A DNA stretch of 64,000 bases from Novosphingobium percolationis. GTDB taxonomy: Bacteria > Pseudomonadota > Alphaproteobacteria > Sphingomonadales > Sphingomonadaceae. Within the stretch, counting starts at the first letter, position 1. Every line of letters begins with the position of its first letter. The notes below the pieces were generated by a model. The model was not told where the DNA came from, ran no database searches, and worked only from the letters and a program-made list of their open reading frames with translations. The position numbers and the translations under genes were made by a program. Below are positions 17,245-25,476 of the stretch, piece after piece. The DNA lies in assembly GCF_020179425.1 (NCBI RefSeq), contig NZ_JAILYM010000008.1:1-64000 (forward strand), read 5' to 3'.

Positions 17245-19145
17245 CCCAAGGCCCCGCCTTTTCGAACGTCACTCTTGATGATGATGTCGAGAGCCAGCTC
17301 GCGACGTATCTCGACCTGGAGCGCCCGCGGAGCTTTTTCATGTTCGCTGGCGCGGGCTCGGGGAAGACACGTTCCCTCGTCAACGCGCTTCGCCATGTCG
17401 CGGACAAGTATCGCGACGTCCTGCGGTTGCGGGCGCGTCATGTTGCGGTGATCACTTATACTAACGCGGCTTGCGATGAGATCACCCGCCGGCTCGAATA
17501 TGATCCGCTGTTCGTAGTGCGCACTATCCACAGCTTCGCATGGATGCAGATCCAGAACTTCAATGCCGACATCCGCGTGTGGCTTCGAGCCAATTTGCAG
17601 GCTGAGATCGAAGCCCTCACGATCGAGGAAGGGAAGGGCCGTCCCGGCACGAAGGCGTCTGCCGCGCGCCAGATCCAGATCGAATCGAAGCAGCGCCGGA
17701 TTGGCCGTTTGGACGAGATCAAGGTCTTCACCTACAATCCGAGCGGCGACAATCGTGAGCGAAACGCGCTGAACCATGCTGAGGTCATCAAGATTTTCTC
17801 GGCATTCCTGCTCGAAAAGTCGCTAATGCAGCGCATGTTCGTGGAGAAATATCCGTTCCTGCTGATCGATGAGAGCCAAGATACGAGCAAGACGTTGATC
17901 GATGCGCTGTTCGCAGTCCAGCAAGCGCACGCTGACCGCTTTTGCCTCGGGCTCATCGGCGACACCATGCAGCGCATCTATCTCGACGGTAAGGAACAGA
18001 TCGAGCGAGATATTCCGGAAGGCTGGGCGTTTCCGGAAAAGCGCCTCAATCACCGCAGTCCGCATCGCATCGTCCGCCTCATCAACGACATCCGCGACGG
18101 CGCCGATAGCCACAAGCAGGAGCCGCGCGACGATGCCGGTGAAGGCTGGGCAAGGCTGTTCGTCTTCTCCAGCGACCTCGCGGACAAGCCTGCCGCCGAG
18201 GACCGGGTCCGCGCCTATATGGCGGTGCTGACCAGTGACGACGCGTGGAATGACCCGACGAAATGCAAGGTTTTGACCCTTGAACATCACATGGCCGCCA
18301 AGCGGATGGGGTTCGAGCCGCTGTTCGAGGCGCTGGCTTCGGTCGACGAGTTTCGTACCAGCTTTCTGGACGGCAGCTTTCCGGCCACACGGTTTTTCAC
18401 GCACTATGTGCTGCCGCTGGTGTCTGCTCATCAGCGCAACGACAAATTCGCTATCGCGAAACTCGTTCGGGATGCCTCGCCACTGCTGAGCAAGGATAAT
18501 CTGAAGCGATCGGCAAAGCCGCTCGACCAGCTTCGACTGGCGCAGTCCGCGATCGACAGTCTTTTGGCGCTCTGGACACCGGGAGAGCCTAGCTGTGCGG
18601 CCGTGCTCGAAAATGTCGCCAGTACCGGCTTGTTCCAGGTTCCGGAAAGTCTGAAGGCCGCGCTCGCCGCGCAGCGCGCAGACGAGATCGTGGCCCCCGA
18701 GGATGAGGCTGCCGATCCAGTCGGCCGGAACCTCAAAGCGATACTGAATTTCCTCGACTGCCCCTTTTCGGTCATTCCGCCCTATGCGGCCTATGTCGTC
18801 AAGGAAGCAGCGTTCGACACGCATCAAGGGGTGAAGGGCCTGGAGTTTGATCGGGTCATGGTCCTCATGGACGATGGCGACGCCCGAGGATTTCTCTTTG
18901 GATATGAGAAGCTGCTGGGCGCTAAGGCGCCCAGCGCGACCGATCTAAAAAATGCCGAAGAAGGGCGTGATTCGGCGATCGATCGGACGCGACGGCTATT
19001 TTACGTGACCTGTAGTCGCGCCAAATCTAGCCTCGCACTGGTTACCTACTCGGCCGATCCAGCCGCCGTGAAAGCGCATGTTGTCGCGGCTGGCTGGTTT
19101 CATGACGATGAGGTTGTTGTGGCGTTGCCCGAGAATCCGCATTGA
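17241..19145 (+). CDS. UvrD/Rep-type helicase, Gabija GajB-like
   Basis: 634 residues. SF1 motifs in order: Walker A MFAGAGSGKTRSL (34-46); NAACDEITRRL (Ia); TIHSFAW; motif II LIDESQDT near 208-215; GDTMQRIYLDG (motif III); HQGVKGLEFDRVMVLMDD (motif V); FYVTCSRAKSSLALVTYS (motif VI). It overlaps the OLD-like gene by 4 bp and is surely co-translated. In Gabija, GajB works with GajA in nucleotide-sensing DNA cleavage. It is longer than the reference GajB (about 490 residues). A short truncated frame follows 27 bp later. Gabija-like is the best description; a related OLD plus UvrD pair is the alternative. Confidence 0.82.
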   Translation: MTQGPAFSNVTLDDDVESQLATYLDLERPRSFFMFAGAGSGKTRSLVNALRHVADKYRDVLRLRARHVAVITYTNAACDEITRRLEYDPLFVVRTIHSFAWMQIQNFNADIRVWLRANLQAEIEALTIEEGKGRPGTKASAARQIQIESKQRRIGRLDEIKVFTYNPSGDNRERNALNHAEVIKIFSAFLLEKSLMQRMFVEKYPFLLIDESQDTSKTLIDALFAVQQAHADRFCLGLIGDTMQRIYLDGKEQIERDIPEGWAFPEKRLNHRSPHRIVRLINDIRDGADSHKQEPRDDAGEGWARLFVFSSDLADKPAAEDRVRAYMAVLTSDDAWNDPTKCKVLTLEHHMAAKRMGFEPLFEALASVDEFRTSFLDGSFPATRFFTHYVLPLVSAHQRNDKFAIAKLVRDASPLLSKDNLKRSAKPLDQLRLAQSAIDSLLALWTPGEPSCAAVLENVASTGLFQVPESLKAALAAQRADEIVAPEDEAADPVGRNLKAILNFLDCPFSVIPPYAAYVVKEAAFDTHQGVKGLEFDRVMVLMDDGDARGFLFGYEKLLGAKAPSATDLKNAEEGRDSAIDRTRRLFYVTCSRAKSSLALVTYSADPAAVKAHVVAAGWFHDDEVVVALPENPH

Positions 19146-19172
19146 TCGCGACCAACGTTCATCGAGGATAGA

Positions 19173-19604
19173 GTGAAGGACCGGCCTTCTGCATCTGACT
19201 TTTCGGACCTCTTGTCCGCGCTTCCCGCAAGCTTGCGAGATACTGGATGGTTCACGGCAAAGGTTGAAGATGTCGACCAGCAGATCGTCAACGCAGTTGA
19301 ACAAATCTGCATTAAGCTCGGCACGGCCGTTCACGGTCGAGGCGGTGTTGAGTTAGAGACCTTAGCCCCATCACCACGGGAACTCGCTCACCCACGGTCG
19401 CTCAGTGCAGTACACGGCTTGGGGATGTTCCCACTGCATGTCGAACTCAGCCATCGGACACGTCCGTGCCGCTATGTAGTGTTGGCATGTTTGAACCCTG
19501 GAATTCCATCCGTGGCTACGGCCCTGCTTCACCGTGATCAGCTCGCGTTCCCTGCCAAACCTCGAATTCGAAGCCCATCTGTTCGCTCGCCGGCAGCCGT
19601 GTAA
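19173..19604 (+). pseudogene. Truncated third gene of the Gabija-like operon
   Basis: A GTG-started frame 27 bp after the helicase encodes 143 residues. The first 115 or so look protein-like (SDLLSALPASLRDTGWFTAKVEDVD, with no break), including SLSAVHGLGMFPLHVELSHRTRPCR and YVVLACLNPG. The FPLH-x-E...H pattern resembles the iron-binding start of TauD/TfdA-type 2-oxoglutarate dioxygenases, with Glu in place of the usual Asp. Past about 19515 it runs antisense into the 3' end of the CoiA-like gene, so the original 3' part seems to be lost. The family call is tentative. Confidence 0.4.
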
Positions 19605-20721
19605 TGATGGCATCGATCCGGGTCCTAAGCTCGCTGCGGCGGCGCTCAATCGCCTGCAATCGCATGGTCCGTCGCGACAGAGCGGCGAGATATTCCTCGG
19701 ATACCCGGTACTCGACCGCCGAGATTGAAGTCAGGAGTCCTTCGTTGACGAGGTGGTCCAAGAACACTTCGACTGCTTCGGTCGGGAGCTTTCTATCCGG
19801 CCACGCCGCCTCAAGCTTGGCTCGCACTGGCTGCGAGATCGGCGAACGAAACCCTGCGATGATATGGTCTTCGATGTGGCGCAGCGCCTGCTCGACCTTG
19901 AATTCGCCGCCCCAACCGTAATCGTGTGCCCGTGGATCCGTGAGATATTCCAGGACGAGCTCTGCTTGCCAAACACAGTCACGGACAGCGAAGCCGACGC
20001 TGCGCGTGTCGGACCAAGGGATGTCTTGGCGGGCCTCCATCAAGTTTTCGGCGAAGTCCGGGATTTCGCGTGTAAATCGCTTGCAGGTACGGACGGCGGA
20101 AATAAGGGTTTGTGCCCGTTGCTCCACGTCTCGCTGAAGTCGCATTGCACGCTGCTCTTCCGCCCGTGCTGCACGTCGCGCCCGTTCCTGCGCCTCGCTC
20201 GCTTCCCGTTCGGCTTTCGCCACAAGCCAGTTGCGAAACTGCTCGTCAAACTTTTCCTGCTTGGCATTGTTGAGCCATTCCCTCGGCGCACCTGACAGAA
20301 GAGCGCACTCGATCTCCTGTCGGTCGGCAGACGTGCGATAACGCCGCAAGTCGATTTCGATCGCCGAGAGGCCCTCCTGCTCGAGCTTTGCAAGCTTTGC
20401 TTCATCGCAGGCGTGAGTGACGCGCACTTCAACGATCAACTGAGTCCCGTCCGCCATGAGGAGAATGACGTCCGGCACCATTGTGCCGAGCCGCTTCTCA
20501 AGCCGGGCCTCCACGAAATCGTAAACCTGCGCTTTCTTGACGCCCCTTGACTGGCCATCGTGCTCAGCACGGGTTTCTGGAACCAGTAGCCGCTTGACGC
20601 GCGCTAAGACATCCTTCGCCCAAATATGTGCATTCGTTTCTGCGACGTGGGCGCAAGCAACACCTGCGGAGTGGTGGGCAAAATGGTGGAGTTGGATATT
20701 GCCTTTCTTGGCGACGAGCAC
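19516..20721 (-). CDS. CoiA-like nuclease-domain protein, 5' end damaged
   Basis: 401 residues from GTG 20721. It contains IQLHHFAHHS, then VPDVILLMADGTQLIVEVRVTH, the PD-(D/E)XK core of competence CoiA-like proteins; a long coiled-coil-like segment (EREASEAQERARRAARAEE) follows. The same frame stays open upstream to 20817 and encodes RCPACDQ, part of a four-cysteine zinc ribbon normally at the N-terminus, but without an ATG. An ATG reading Met-Pro-Leu sits at 20809 in the neighbouring frame. A one-base shift near 20800 would join them, so the gene is either frameshifted or starts internally. It may bind and cut single-stranded DNA; role here unknown. Confidence 0.6.
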   Translation of the reverse strand: MLVAKKGNIQLHHFAHHSAGVACAHVAETNAHIWAKDVLARVKRLLVPETRAEHDGQSRGVKKAQVYDFVEARLEKRLGTMVPDVILLMADGTQLIVEVRVTHACDEAKLAKLEQEGLSAIEIDLRRYRTSADRQEIECALLSGAPREWLNNAKQEKFDEQFRNWLVAKAEREASEAQERARRAARAEEQRAMRLQRDVEQRAQTLISAVRTCKRFTREIPDFAENLMEARQDIPWSDTRSVGFAVRDCVWQAELVLEYLTDPRAHDYGWGGEFKVEQALRHIEDHIIAGFRSPISQPVRAKLEAAWPDRKLPTEAVEVFLDHLVNEGLLTSISAVEYRVSEEYLAALSRRTMRLQAIERRRSELRTRIDAIITRLPASEQMGFEFEVWQGTRADHGEAGP

Positions 20722-20817
20722 TTGATCACACGCCGGGCAGCGGCAAACGCAGCGCAGGCCGCTTTCGACCTGCGAGATGTGTTTTGTAGTACCATCGGCC
20801 GAGAGGCATAGACCAGC

Positions 20818-21280
20818 TCATCGGAAAGCCCCGAAAATGGACGATGGTCGTTGTGACCGAACGGATTGCCTTCATGCATGAGGGCGACGTCATCTTGATG
20901 GCAACAGGGGCCTCAATGATAATGAGGAAGCGTGTTTCATCAATTCCGAATAGCATTCACGCAAAGGTTTCGCGCATCTTATTTGCCGTTACCGCATACC
21001 CGAGCAGGGTAAATTGGTCGGTAGCTACCGTTGGCGTCTGCTTCCGAATGGCGGCTAATCCGTGATCGTGGCTTTGAGGCTGCCCTTCCGGATCGTCCCC
21101 GACCTGCGCACGCGGGGGCCCATTTCCAGCCGTGTGAACGAATGGCAGCTCGGGCCAATTCACTCACCGGAAGAGACTTTCCGGTTCGTCCAACCTTGCT
21201 GACACGACACAAGACGCTTCCGCCTAGGTCTCGGACGATCTCCGGAACGGGACGGCTACCACTCGGCGGGAGGATTGAAA
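20818..21280. other. Gene-free stretch between CoiA-like gene and lasso cyclase
   Basis: 463 bases without a gene I can support. It separates the defence-like island from the end of the lasso cluster and could hold the promoter of the CoiA-like gene. No clear terminator follows the cyclase stop. Confidence 0.4.
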
Positions 21281-22996
21281 CTACGGAACGCCAAGCCAGC
21301 CTCGCGCCCATCCTTCCAGATCGACGAGGGGAAATAGCCGATATATCGCAGGATCGTCGCGCCGCGCAGATCGTGACAGGCAGGCCTCGACGGCTTTCCG
21401 GTCGATGATCCCACGATGGGCGAGGTGTCCTTCCAGCAGGAAGGGGCGGAGTTGGCCCCGATGCGCTTCCGCGATCGCAATGCAGTAGGCATCGAGCCCG
21501 CCCTTGACGCGTCGATCGAGCACCCGCTGAGGCAGGAAACCATGATAGGCATTGCGCGCAATAGCGCGATCCTGGCCACGGCTGGTCCAGAGCCACGACG
21601 GGATGCGCAACGTCGTCTCCACGACCGGTTGGCTCAGCAAGGGAAATCGGGACGGCGCGATGTCGTGTCGACGGTAGTCAGCAACATGTGCAAGCGCGCC
21701 AAGAATGGTTCGCACATGGCTGCGCTTGCCAGGCAGGATGTCGCTCGGTGGATTGAACCAAGGGTGATCGGGGACCACGCGAGGCACGAGGTCGGGCACC
21801 AGAAATCCCGGCGTGATCGGCCAGCGGTCGTGGAGCGGTGGCCGCCGCGATTGTCGCCATGCCATGCGGGCGACCTCCCAGAAGCTCGCGTAATGGATCC
21901 GGGCAAGCTCCTCGATTGTCTGCCGGGATTGGCGCAGGCCAAGCCGGATCATCACATCTGCGGCAGGCGCCGCAGAGACGGGGGAGCAGAACACGCAGTC
22001 TCCACCTGCGCCGCTGACGAACGCGGTGACACCCCGCTCGCGACCCAGTTCTGCAAGAACCTGATCGGCCGCGGACAGCAGCCCCGGCATGCCGGGCCGT
22101 GCCGAGCGCAGTCGCTCCAACGTGGTTGGTCGCACATCTGATGACACTTCGATCTCGGTGAGTGGCAGCCCGGTCGCCAGCGCTGTCGCGCGGGCATATT
22201 CGCGTTCGTCGCTTTCGGTGCCGGGCGTTCGCAACGTGACTGCCTGCGCGGCGATCCTGCCGATCGCGAGCGCTGCGGCAAGGACCGAGGAATCGAGACC
22301 GCCGGACAGTTCGAGCAGACAGGGTTCCTTGGCAGGAAGCAGGTTTGCAACCGCGCCGTTGACGGCGGTGCGCAGCGCCTCGGCGGCTTTGGCAGGATCG
22401 TCGATTACCCGGTCGCTTTGGGTCCATGCCCACGGCGTCCATACCGCCTCGCGCCGCCATGACATGTCGGATTGTCGTGAAAGGCATTCGCCGGGCAGCA
22501 ATTCGTCGATACCTCGAAGACCTGTTCGGGCTATCACGAGGTGCGCGAATGCAAGATGCTCGATGGCAAAGTCCCAGTCGATCTCGGGGCTTTGCCCAAA
22601 CGCGCTCAGCAGGAGGTCCGGATGCGAGGCGAAGGCCATGCAATCGCCCGCGCACATCCTGTAAGCCGGCAGATGACCCAGCGGTGCCCGCAGGATCCAG
22701 TCCGGTTTGCCGCCAGCGTTCATTCCGATCGCGAGGTAGTTCCCCCAGCATCGCGCAATGATCTCGTCGGGCCTGACGCTAGCGCGCATCGCTGCGCCAG
22801 TGTCGCCGAACATGCCGCCCACCACGACGCACTCCGGGCCTTGCAGGACGGACAAGCCTTGCGCGGCAAGGATACGTATCTCCGGGGAGATGTCGTATCG
22901 GACCAGCGTCCGGTCGCTTACTCGCGCAGCCAGTGCATCCCAGGCCAGTTCGTTGTCGCCGGTGCGAACGATCGCGATGTAGCGTTCCGGGTTCAT
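21281..22996 (-). CDS. Lasso peptide cyclase (asparagine-synthetase-like, C protein)
   Basis: 571 residues. An N-terminal glutaminase-like domain (about 1-190) lacks the catalytic Cys2, as in lasso cyclases. The synthetase domain has the PP-loop LELSGGLDSSVL (about 228-239) that binds ATP, then VSGAGGDCVF. The enzyme adenylates the ring-forming side-chain carboxylate of the core peptide so that the freed Gly1 amine closes the macrolactam. The start overlaps the leader peptidase stop by 4 bp (ATGA), giving order precursor, B, C. It is the last gene of the luxR-led cluster. A stand-alone asparagine synthetase would need the catalytic Cys, absent here. Confidence 0.9.
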   Translation of the reverse strand: MNPERYIAIVRTGDNELAWDALAARVSDRTLVRYDISPEIRILAAQGLSVLQGPECVVVGGMFGDTGAAMRASVRPDEIIARCWGNYLAIGMNAGGKPDWILRAPLGHLPAYRMCAGDCMAFASHPDLLLSAFGQSPEIDWDFAIEHLAFAHLVIARTGLRGIDELLPGECLSRQSDMSWRREAVWTPWAWTQSDRVIDDPAKAAEALRTAVNGAVANLLPAKEPCLLELSGGLDSSVLAAALAIGRIAAQAVTLRTPGTESDEREYARATALATGLPLTEIEVSSDVRPTTLERLRSARPGMPGLLSAADQVLAELGRERGVTAFVSGAGGDCVFCSPVSAAPAADVMIRLGLRQSRQTIEELARIHYASFWEVARMAWRQSRRPPLHDRWPITPGFLVPDLVPRVVPDHPWFNPPSDILPGKRSHVRTILGALAHVADYRRHDIAPSRFPLLSQPVVETTLRIPSWLWTSRGQDRAIARNAYHGFLPQRVLDRRVKGGLDAYCIAIAEAHRGQLRPFLLEGHLAHRGIIDRKAVEACLSRSARRDDPAIYRLFPLVDLEGWARGWLGVP

Positions 22997-23664
22997 ATCG
23001 CCAGCACCGGCTTGAAGCGCAGGACGCGCTCGAGTGGATCGGTCAGGACGGTGCTTTCATGCTGCGCCCAGCAATGCGCCTCGAAGGGATGAATCTTGAC
23101 GCCGAAAACGAGGTGCACCGCATTTCCTGCGCGCCGCATCCGCCGCACAAAGGCGAGGGCATCGGGAAGGCAGCGAGGCTTGGCCGGCGCAAACCGGCGC
23201 GCCCGATCAAACCGGGCGGCTTCAGCTTCCAGATCCGTTGCTGGTGCACAAGCCTGTTCCCCAGGAAGCGATGTCAGGACAGAAATCAGCGGGCGGCGGG
23301 CAAGGTCGCGACGCGCGTGCATACAGTCCACAACTGTGACAAGATCGCGCCGCGAGAGCGCCAATGCGCCTTCACGACCATCGAGCGGACTGGCGGTTGG
23401 TGCTGCGATGCCAGCCGGGTGCAGCCAGGGACCAGGGTCCGAGCGGCGATTGGTAATAAGGCCCTCGTCGTGCAAGCGCTGCATCGCAGAGGCGTTGGAA
23501 CTCACGAGTTCTCCGCGACCAAGCATAGCCAGAAGCATGCCCGTGGTCCGATCGAGCCGAAAATAGCGATCCGCGCGGACGTCGAGCACGATCGCCTGAT
23601 TTTCGAAGAGCGCGAACCCCACACCGGGGGCAAGCCATACCGGACCGGATGCGGGCGATGTCAT
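22993..23664 (-). CDS. Lasso leader peptidase with fused RRE domain (B protein)
   Basis: 223 residues from ATG 23664, chosen because GAAGGA lies 7 bp upstream and an earlier ATG at 23706 would place a strong hairpin inside the gene. The N-terminal 85 residues are a PqqD-like RiPP recognition element that grips the leader (GFALFENQAIVLDVRADRYF). The C-terminus is the transglutaminase-like cysteine peptidase: Cys in PRCLPDALAFVRRM, His in EAHCWAQHE, Asp in LTDPLERV. It removes the leader before cyclisation. The B1-B2 fusion is usual in proteobacterial lasso clusters. It overlaps the cyclase gene. Confidence 0.9.
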   Translation of the reverse strand: MTSPASGPVWLAPGVGFALFENQAIVLDVRADRYFRLDRTTGMLLAMLGRGELVSSNASAMQRLHDEGLITNRRSDPGPWLHPAGIAAPTASPLDGREGALALSRRDLVTVVDCMHARRDLARRPLISVLTSLPGEQACAPATDLEAEAARFDRARRFAPAKPRCLPDALAFVRRMRRAGNAVHLVFGVKIHPFEAHCWAQHESTVLTDPLERVLRFKPVLAI

Positions 23665-23695
23665 GGCGGCGTCCTTCGTTGCAGATTTGGCAAAA

Positions 23696-23725
23696 CAGGC
23701 GCGCATCGCATGCGATGCGCGCCTG
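23696..23725 (-). terminator. Perfect 30-bp palindrome plus T4: read-through attenuator
   Basis: Two perfect 15-bp arms, CAGGCGCGCATCGCA and its complement, meet without a gap. As RNA this gives a 13-bp stem with a CATG loop followed by TTTTG on the minus strand. It lies 8 bp after the precursor stop and 31 bp before the B start. Such an element could stop most transcripts after the precursor and so raise precursor over enzyme levels, or stabilise the precursor mRNA. Confidence 0.7.
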
Positions 23726-23733
23726 CGAAAGGC

Positions 23734-23859
23734 TCACTCGGCCTCGATACCGGCCACGCGGCCCTGAATGCCGAACTCGTTCTGAACGCCAGGCAGGCCG
23801 AGCGTTTCGACGCTGGCGGTGCCGAGGTCTTCGATCTGTTCGTCGTGATTGCGTTCCAT
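23734..23859 (-). CDS. Lasso peptide precursor (A protein)
   Basis: 41 residues, with AAGGAG 8 bp before the ATG. The leader (1-20) ends DLGTASVETL, with the family's Thr at -2. The core begins GLPGVQNE, continues FGIQGRVAG and ends IEAE (21 residues). Gly1 and Glu8 would form an 8-residue macrolactam ring with a 13-residue tail, as in rhodanodin and subterisin, which share the Glu8-Phe9 step. Cleavage between Leu20 and Gly21 is inferred from the Thr -2 rule. The B and C genes follow; gntR lies 115 bp upstream. A longer frame to 23919 has no ribosome site. Confidence 0.9.
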   Translation of the reverse strand: MERNHDEQIEDLGTASVETLGLPGVQNEFGIQGRVAGIEAE

Positions 23860-23974
23860 GGCTGTCACTCCTTCATCCGGCCGCATGATTGCGACCAAGT
23901 TCAGGCTATGCGCCGCCATCGGCGATCCGAATTTTATACGGCGATGATATCGCGAAAGTTGGGCCGACTAGCTG
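23860..23974 (-). promoter_or_regulatory. Precursor upstream region with direct repeats
   Basis: TTGACA at 23978-23973 overlaps the gntR stop. TATAAAAT at 23938-23931 is the best -10-like box but is not at a standard distance from it. The box is flanked by a direct repeat ATCGCCG (23945-23939 and 23926-23920), a possible GntR operator. It suggests that the precursor has its own regulated promoter besides read-through from the luxR side. By eye only. Confidence 0.4.
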
Positions 23975-24577
23975 TCAACGCGCCCGGTAAACCGCCCGGA
24001 CAAGCCTTGCAGAGGCGAGAATGCAGCGATGGTGGTAATGCTGGAGCAGTTTGCGCAAGGCGGCGGCATCGGCAATTTCACGAGCGTACTCGAGATGGGC
24101 GAGGTCGCCCCACGCGCCGTCGATCACGTCCATCTCCAGCGTTCGTACCGCGTGCAGGCGTGCGCCAAGACGCCGGAGGGCCCGCGCGTGCTCGACATTG
24201 TGCGAAGTAGCAGCGATGCCGAGCATCACCGCATCAAGCCGATCGGCATATGAGGCCTTCGGACGCATTGCAGGAACCTCGACCGGCTCCAGGTGCCCCG
24301 TCTTGAGCGCGAGGCGCAGGATCTGGGCTTCCCACATGTACATGTCCTGGAGCGCCGGTTCGTCCAGCGACGGCAGGAAGAAGCCACCGGCCTTGCGGGT
24401 CTCGACCAGTCCTTCGCCCGTCAGCATGTTGAGCGCATCGCGCACAGGGGTCACGCTCGAAGCGAGCTTCTCGGCGAGATAAGTCGCATCGAGGCGATCC
24501 CCAGGCCGAAAACCATGATTGACGATCAGGTGGCGCAGGCTGTCGTAAACGCGCCCGGCGGTGGCTCCGGCATTCAT
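23975..24577 (-). CDS. GntR-family transcriptional regulator
   Basis: 200 residues. The N-terminal winged helix-turn-helix runs from about 5 to 70 (GRVYDSLRHLIVNHGFRPGD, LDATYLAEKLASSVTPVRDAL, GLVETRKAGGFFLP). The rest is an all-helical FCD-like effector domain, with no obvious ligand signature. Its start overlaps the PhyH stop by 4 bp. GntR regulators are frequent beside proteobacterial lasso clusters; its position directly before the precursor suggests control of that promoter. Confidence 0.85.
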   Translation of the reverse strand: MNAGATAGRVYDSLRHLIVNHGFRPGDRLDATYLAEKLASSVTPVRDALNMLTGEGLVETRKAGGFFLPSLDEPALQDMYMWEAQILRLALKTGHLEPVEVPAMRPKASYADRLDAVMLGIAATSHNVEHARALRRLGARLHAVRTLEMDVIDGAWGDLAHLEYAREIADAAALRKLLQHYHHRCILASARLVRAVYRAR

Positions 24578-25461
24578 GCAGCGTCTTGCCTCTCCGACGT
24601 GAAAGCGGTGGCTGCAGCCATCTGGTCTGGTCTCAGCGCATCAATCGCTCCGAGGGGCTCGCCATTATAGTTGCCGAGCAGGACCGAGGGACATTGCCCC
24701 TCGAAATTCCCGAGGTTGGGGCGATGCTGGCAATAGCCGATCAGCGCGGCGAGGTCGGGATCGAACCTGCGCGCAACTTCGGGCGGGTATGCAAGCCACT
24801 GGTTCTCGTACGCCTTGAGCCAGCCCAGGCTGTATCCGACGACGATCCCGCGCCGGACCATGTCGGTCATGTTGGCGCCCGCGCCGTGCAGGGTGGAGCC
24901 GAGGAAGAGCAGCGCCGCACCCGGCGCCATTTCGCCAATGACCGCATCGCTTTCGGGAGCAGCATTGCGTTCCTGCACGCCATGGCTTTCCGGCCAGAGC
25001 AGCGTCGCGCCGTTCTCGCGGGTGAACTCGGTCAGCGGCCACATCACGTTGACGAGGTATTCCATCTCGCCAACGGGACCGCGCCACATGTCCTGATCGC
25101 GATGCGGAAACTGCGCGGGCGCGCCCGGATGCACCGCGATCGCCTGCGTGGTGTTGAGCTGGATCCTATCGCACCATGGCGACAGCACCCGCTCGACGAT
25201 TGCGCGGATCAGCCGATTGCACACGAGCGCGCGGGCATGGTCCGAGCGGATCAACAGCCGGCCAAATCGCTTGGTCGTCGTCCCGTAGAAGTTGCCGGTG
25301 CCGAACGGGGTGTGTTCGAAAGGCCCCGCAAGATCGTCGTCGAGGTCCGCGATCGTCTGCGGCGGCAAGGCACCCCGCACGATCGTGAAGCCGATGGTGA
25401 GCAGCTGGTTTACATGACGATCGACCATGGCGGCCGCGAGATCGGGATGAAATGCGTTCAT
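24574..25461 (-). CDS. Phytanoyl-CoA dioxygenase (PhyH) family Fe(II)/2OG oxygenase
   Basis: 295 residues with GAGGGAGG 5 bp before the ATG. The iron facial triad is visible: H-x-D in FPHRDQDMW and the distal His in GSTLHGAGAN, with the 2-oxoglutarate-binding Arg in RRGIVVGYS. The fold has the PhyH pattern VNVMWPLTEFTRENGATLLWPESH. Members hydroxylate lipids, metabolites or peptides. Here it is embedded between luxI (15 bp) and gntR (overlap) in the lasso cluster, so it may hydroxylate the lasso peptide or alter the autoinducer. The substrate cannot be read from sequence. Confidence 0.85.
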   Translation of the reverse strand: MNAFHPDLAAAMVDRHVNQLLTIGFTIVRGALPPQTIADLDDDLAGPFEHTPFGTGNFYGTTTKRFGRLLIRSDHARALVCNRLIRAIVERVLSPWCDRIQLNTTQAIAVHPGAPAQFPHRDQDMWRGPVGEMEYLVNVMWPLTEFTRENGATLLWPESHGVQERNAAPESDAVIGEMAPGAALLFLGSTLHGAGANMTDMVRRGIVVGYSLGWLKAYENQWLAYPPEVARRFDPDLAALIGYCQHRPNLGNFEGQCPSVLLGNYNGEPLGAIDALRPDQMAAATAFTSERQDAA

Positions 25462-25476
25462 GATGGCCTCCCTCGT

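Noticed and set aside
21256..21579. Frame ending SFNPPAEW near the cyclase 3' end as a second lasso precursor
   Set aside because: It is an alternate frame inside the cyclase gene, with no leader motif, no Thr at -2 and no ring-forming acid at the right place.
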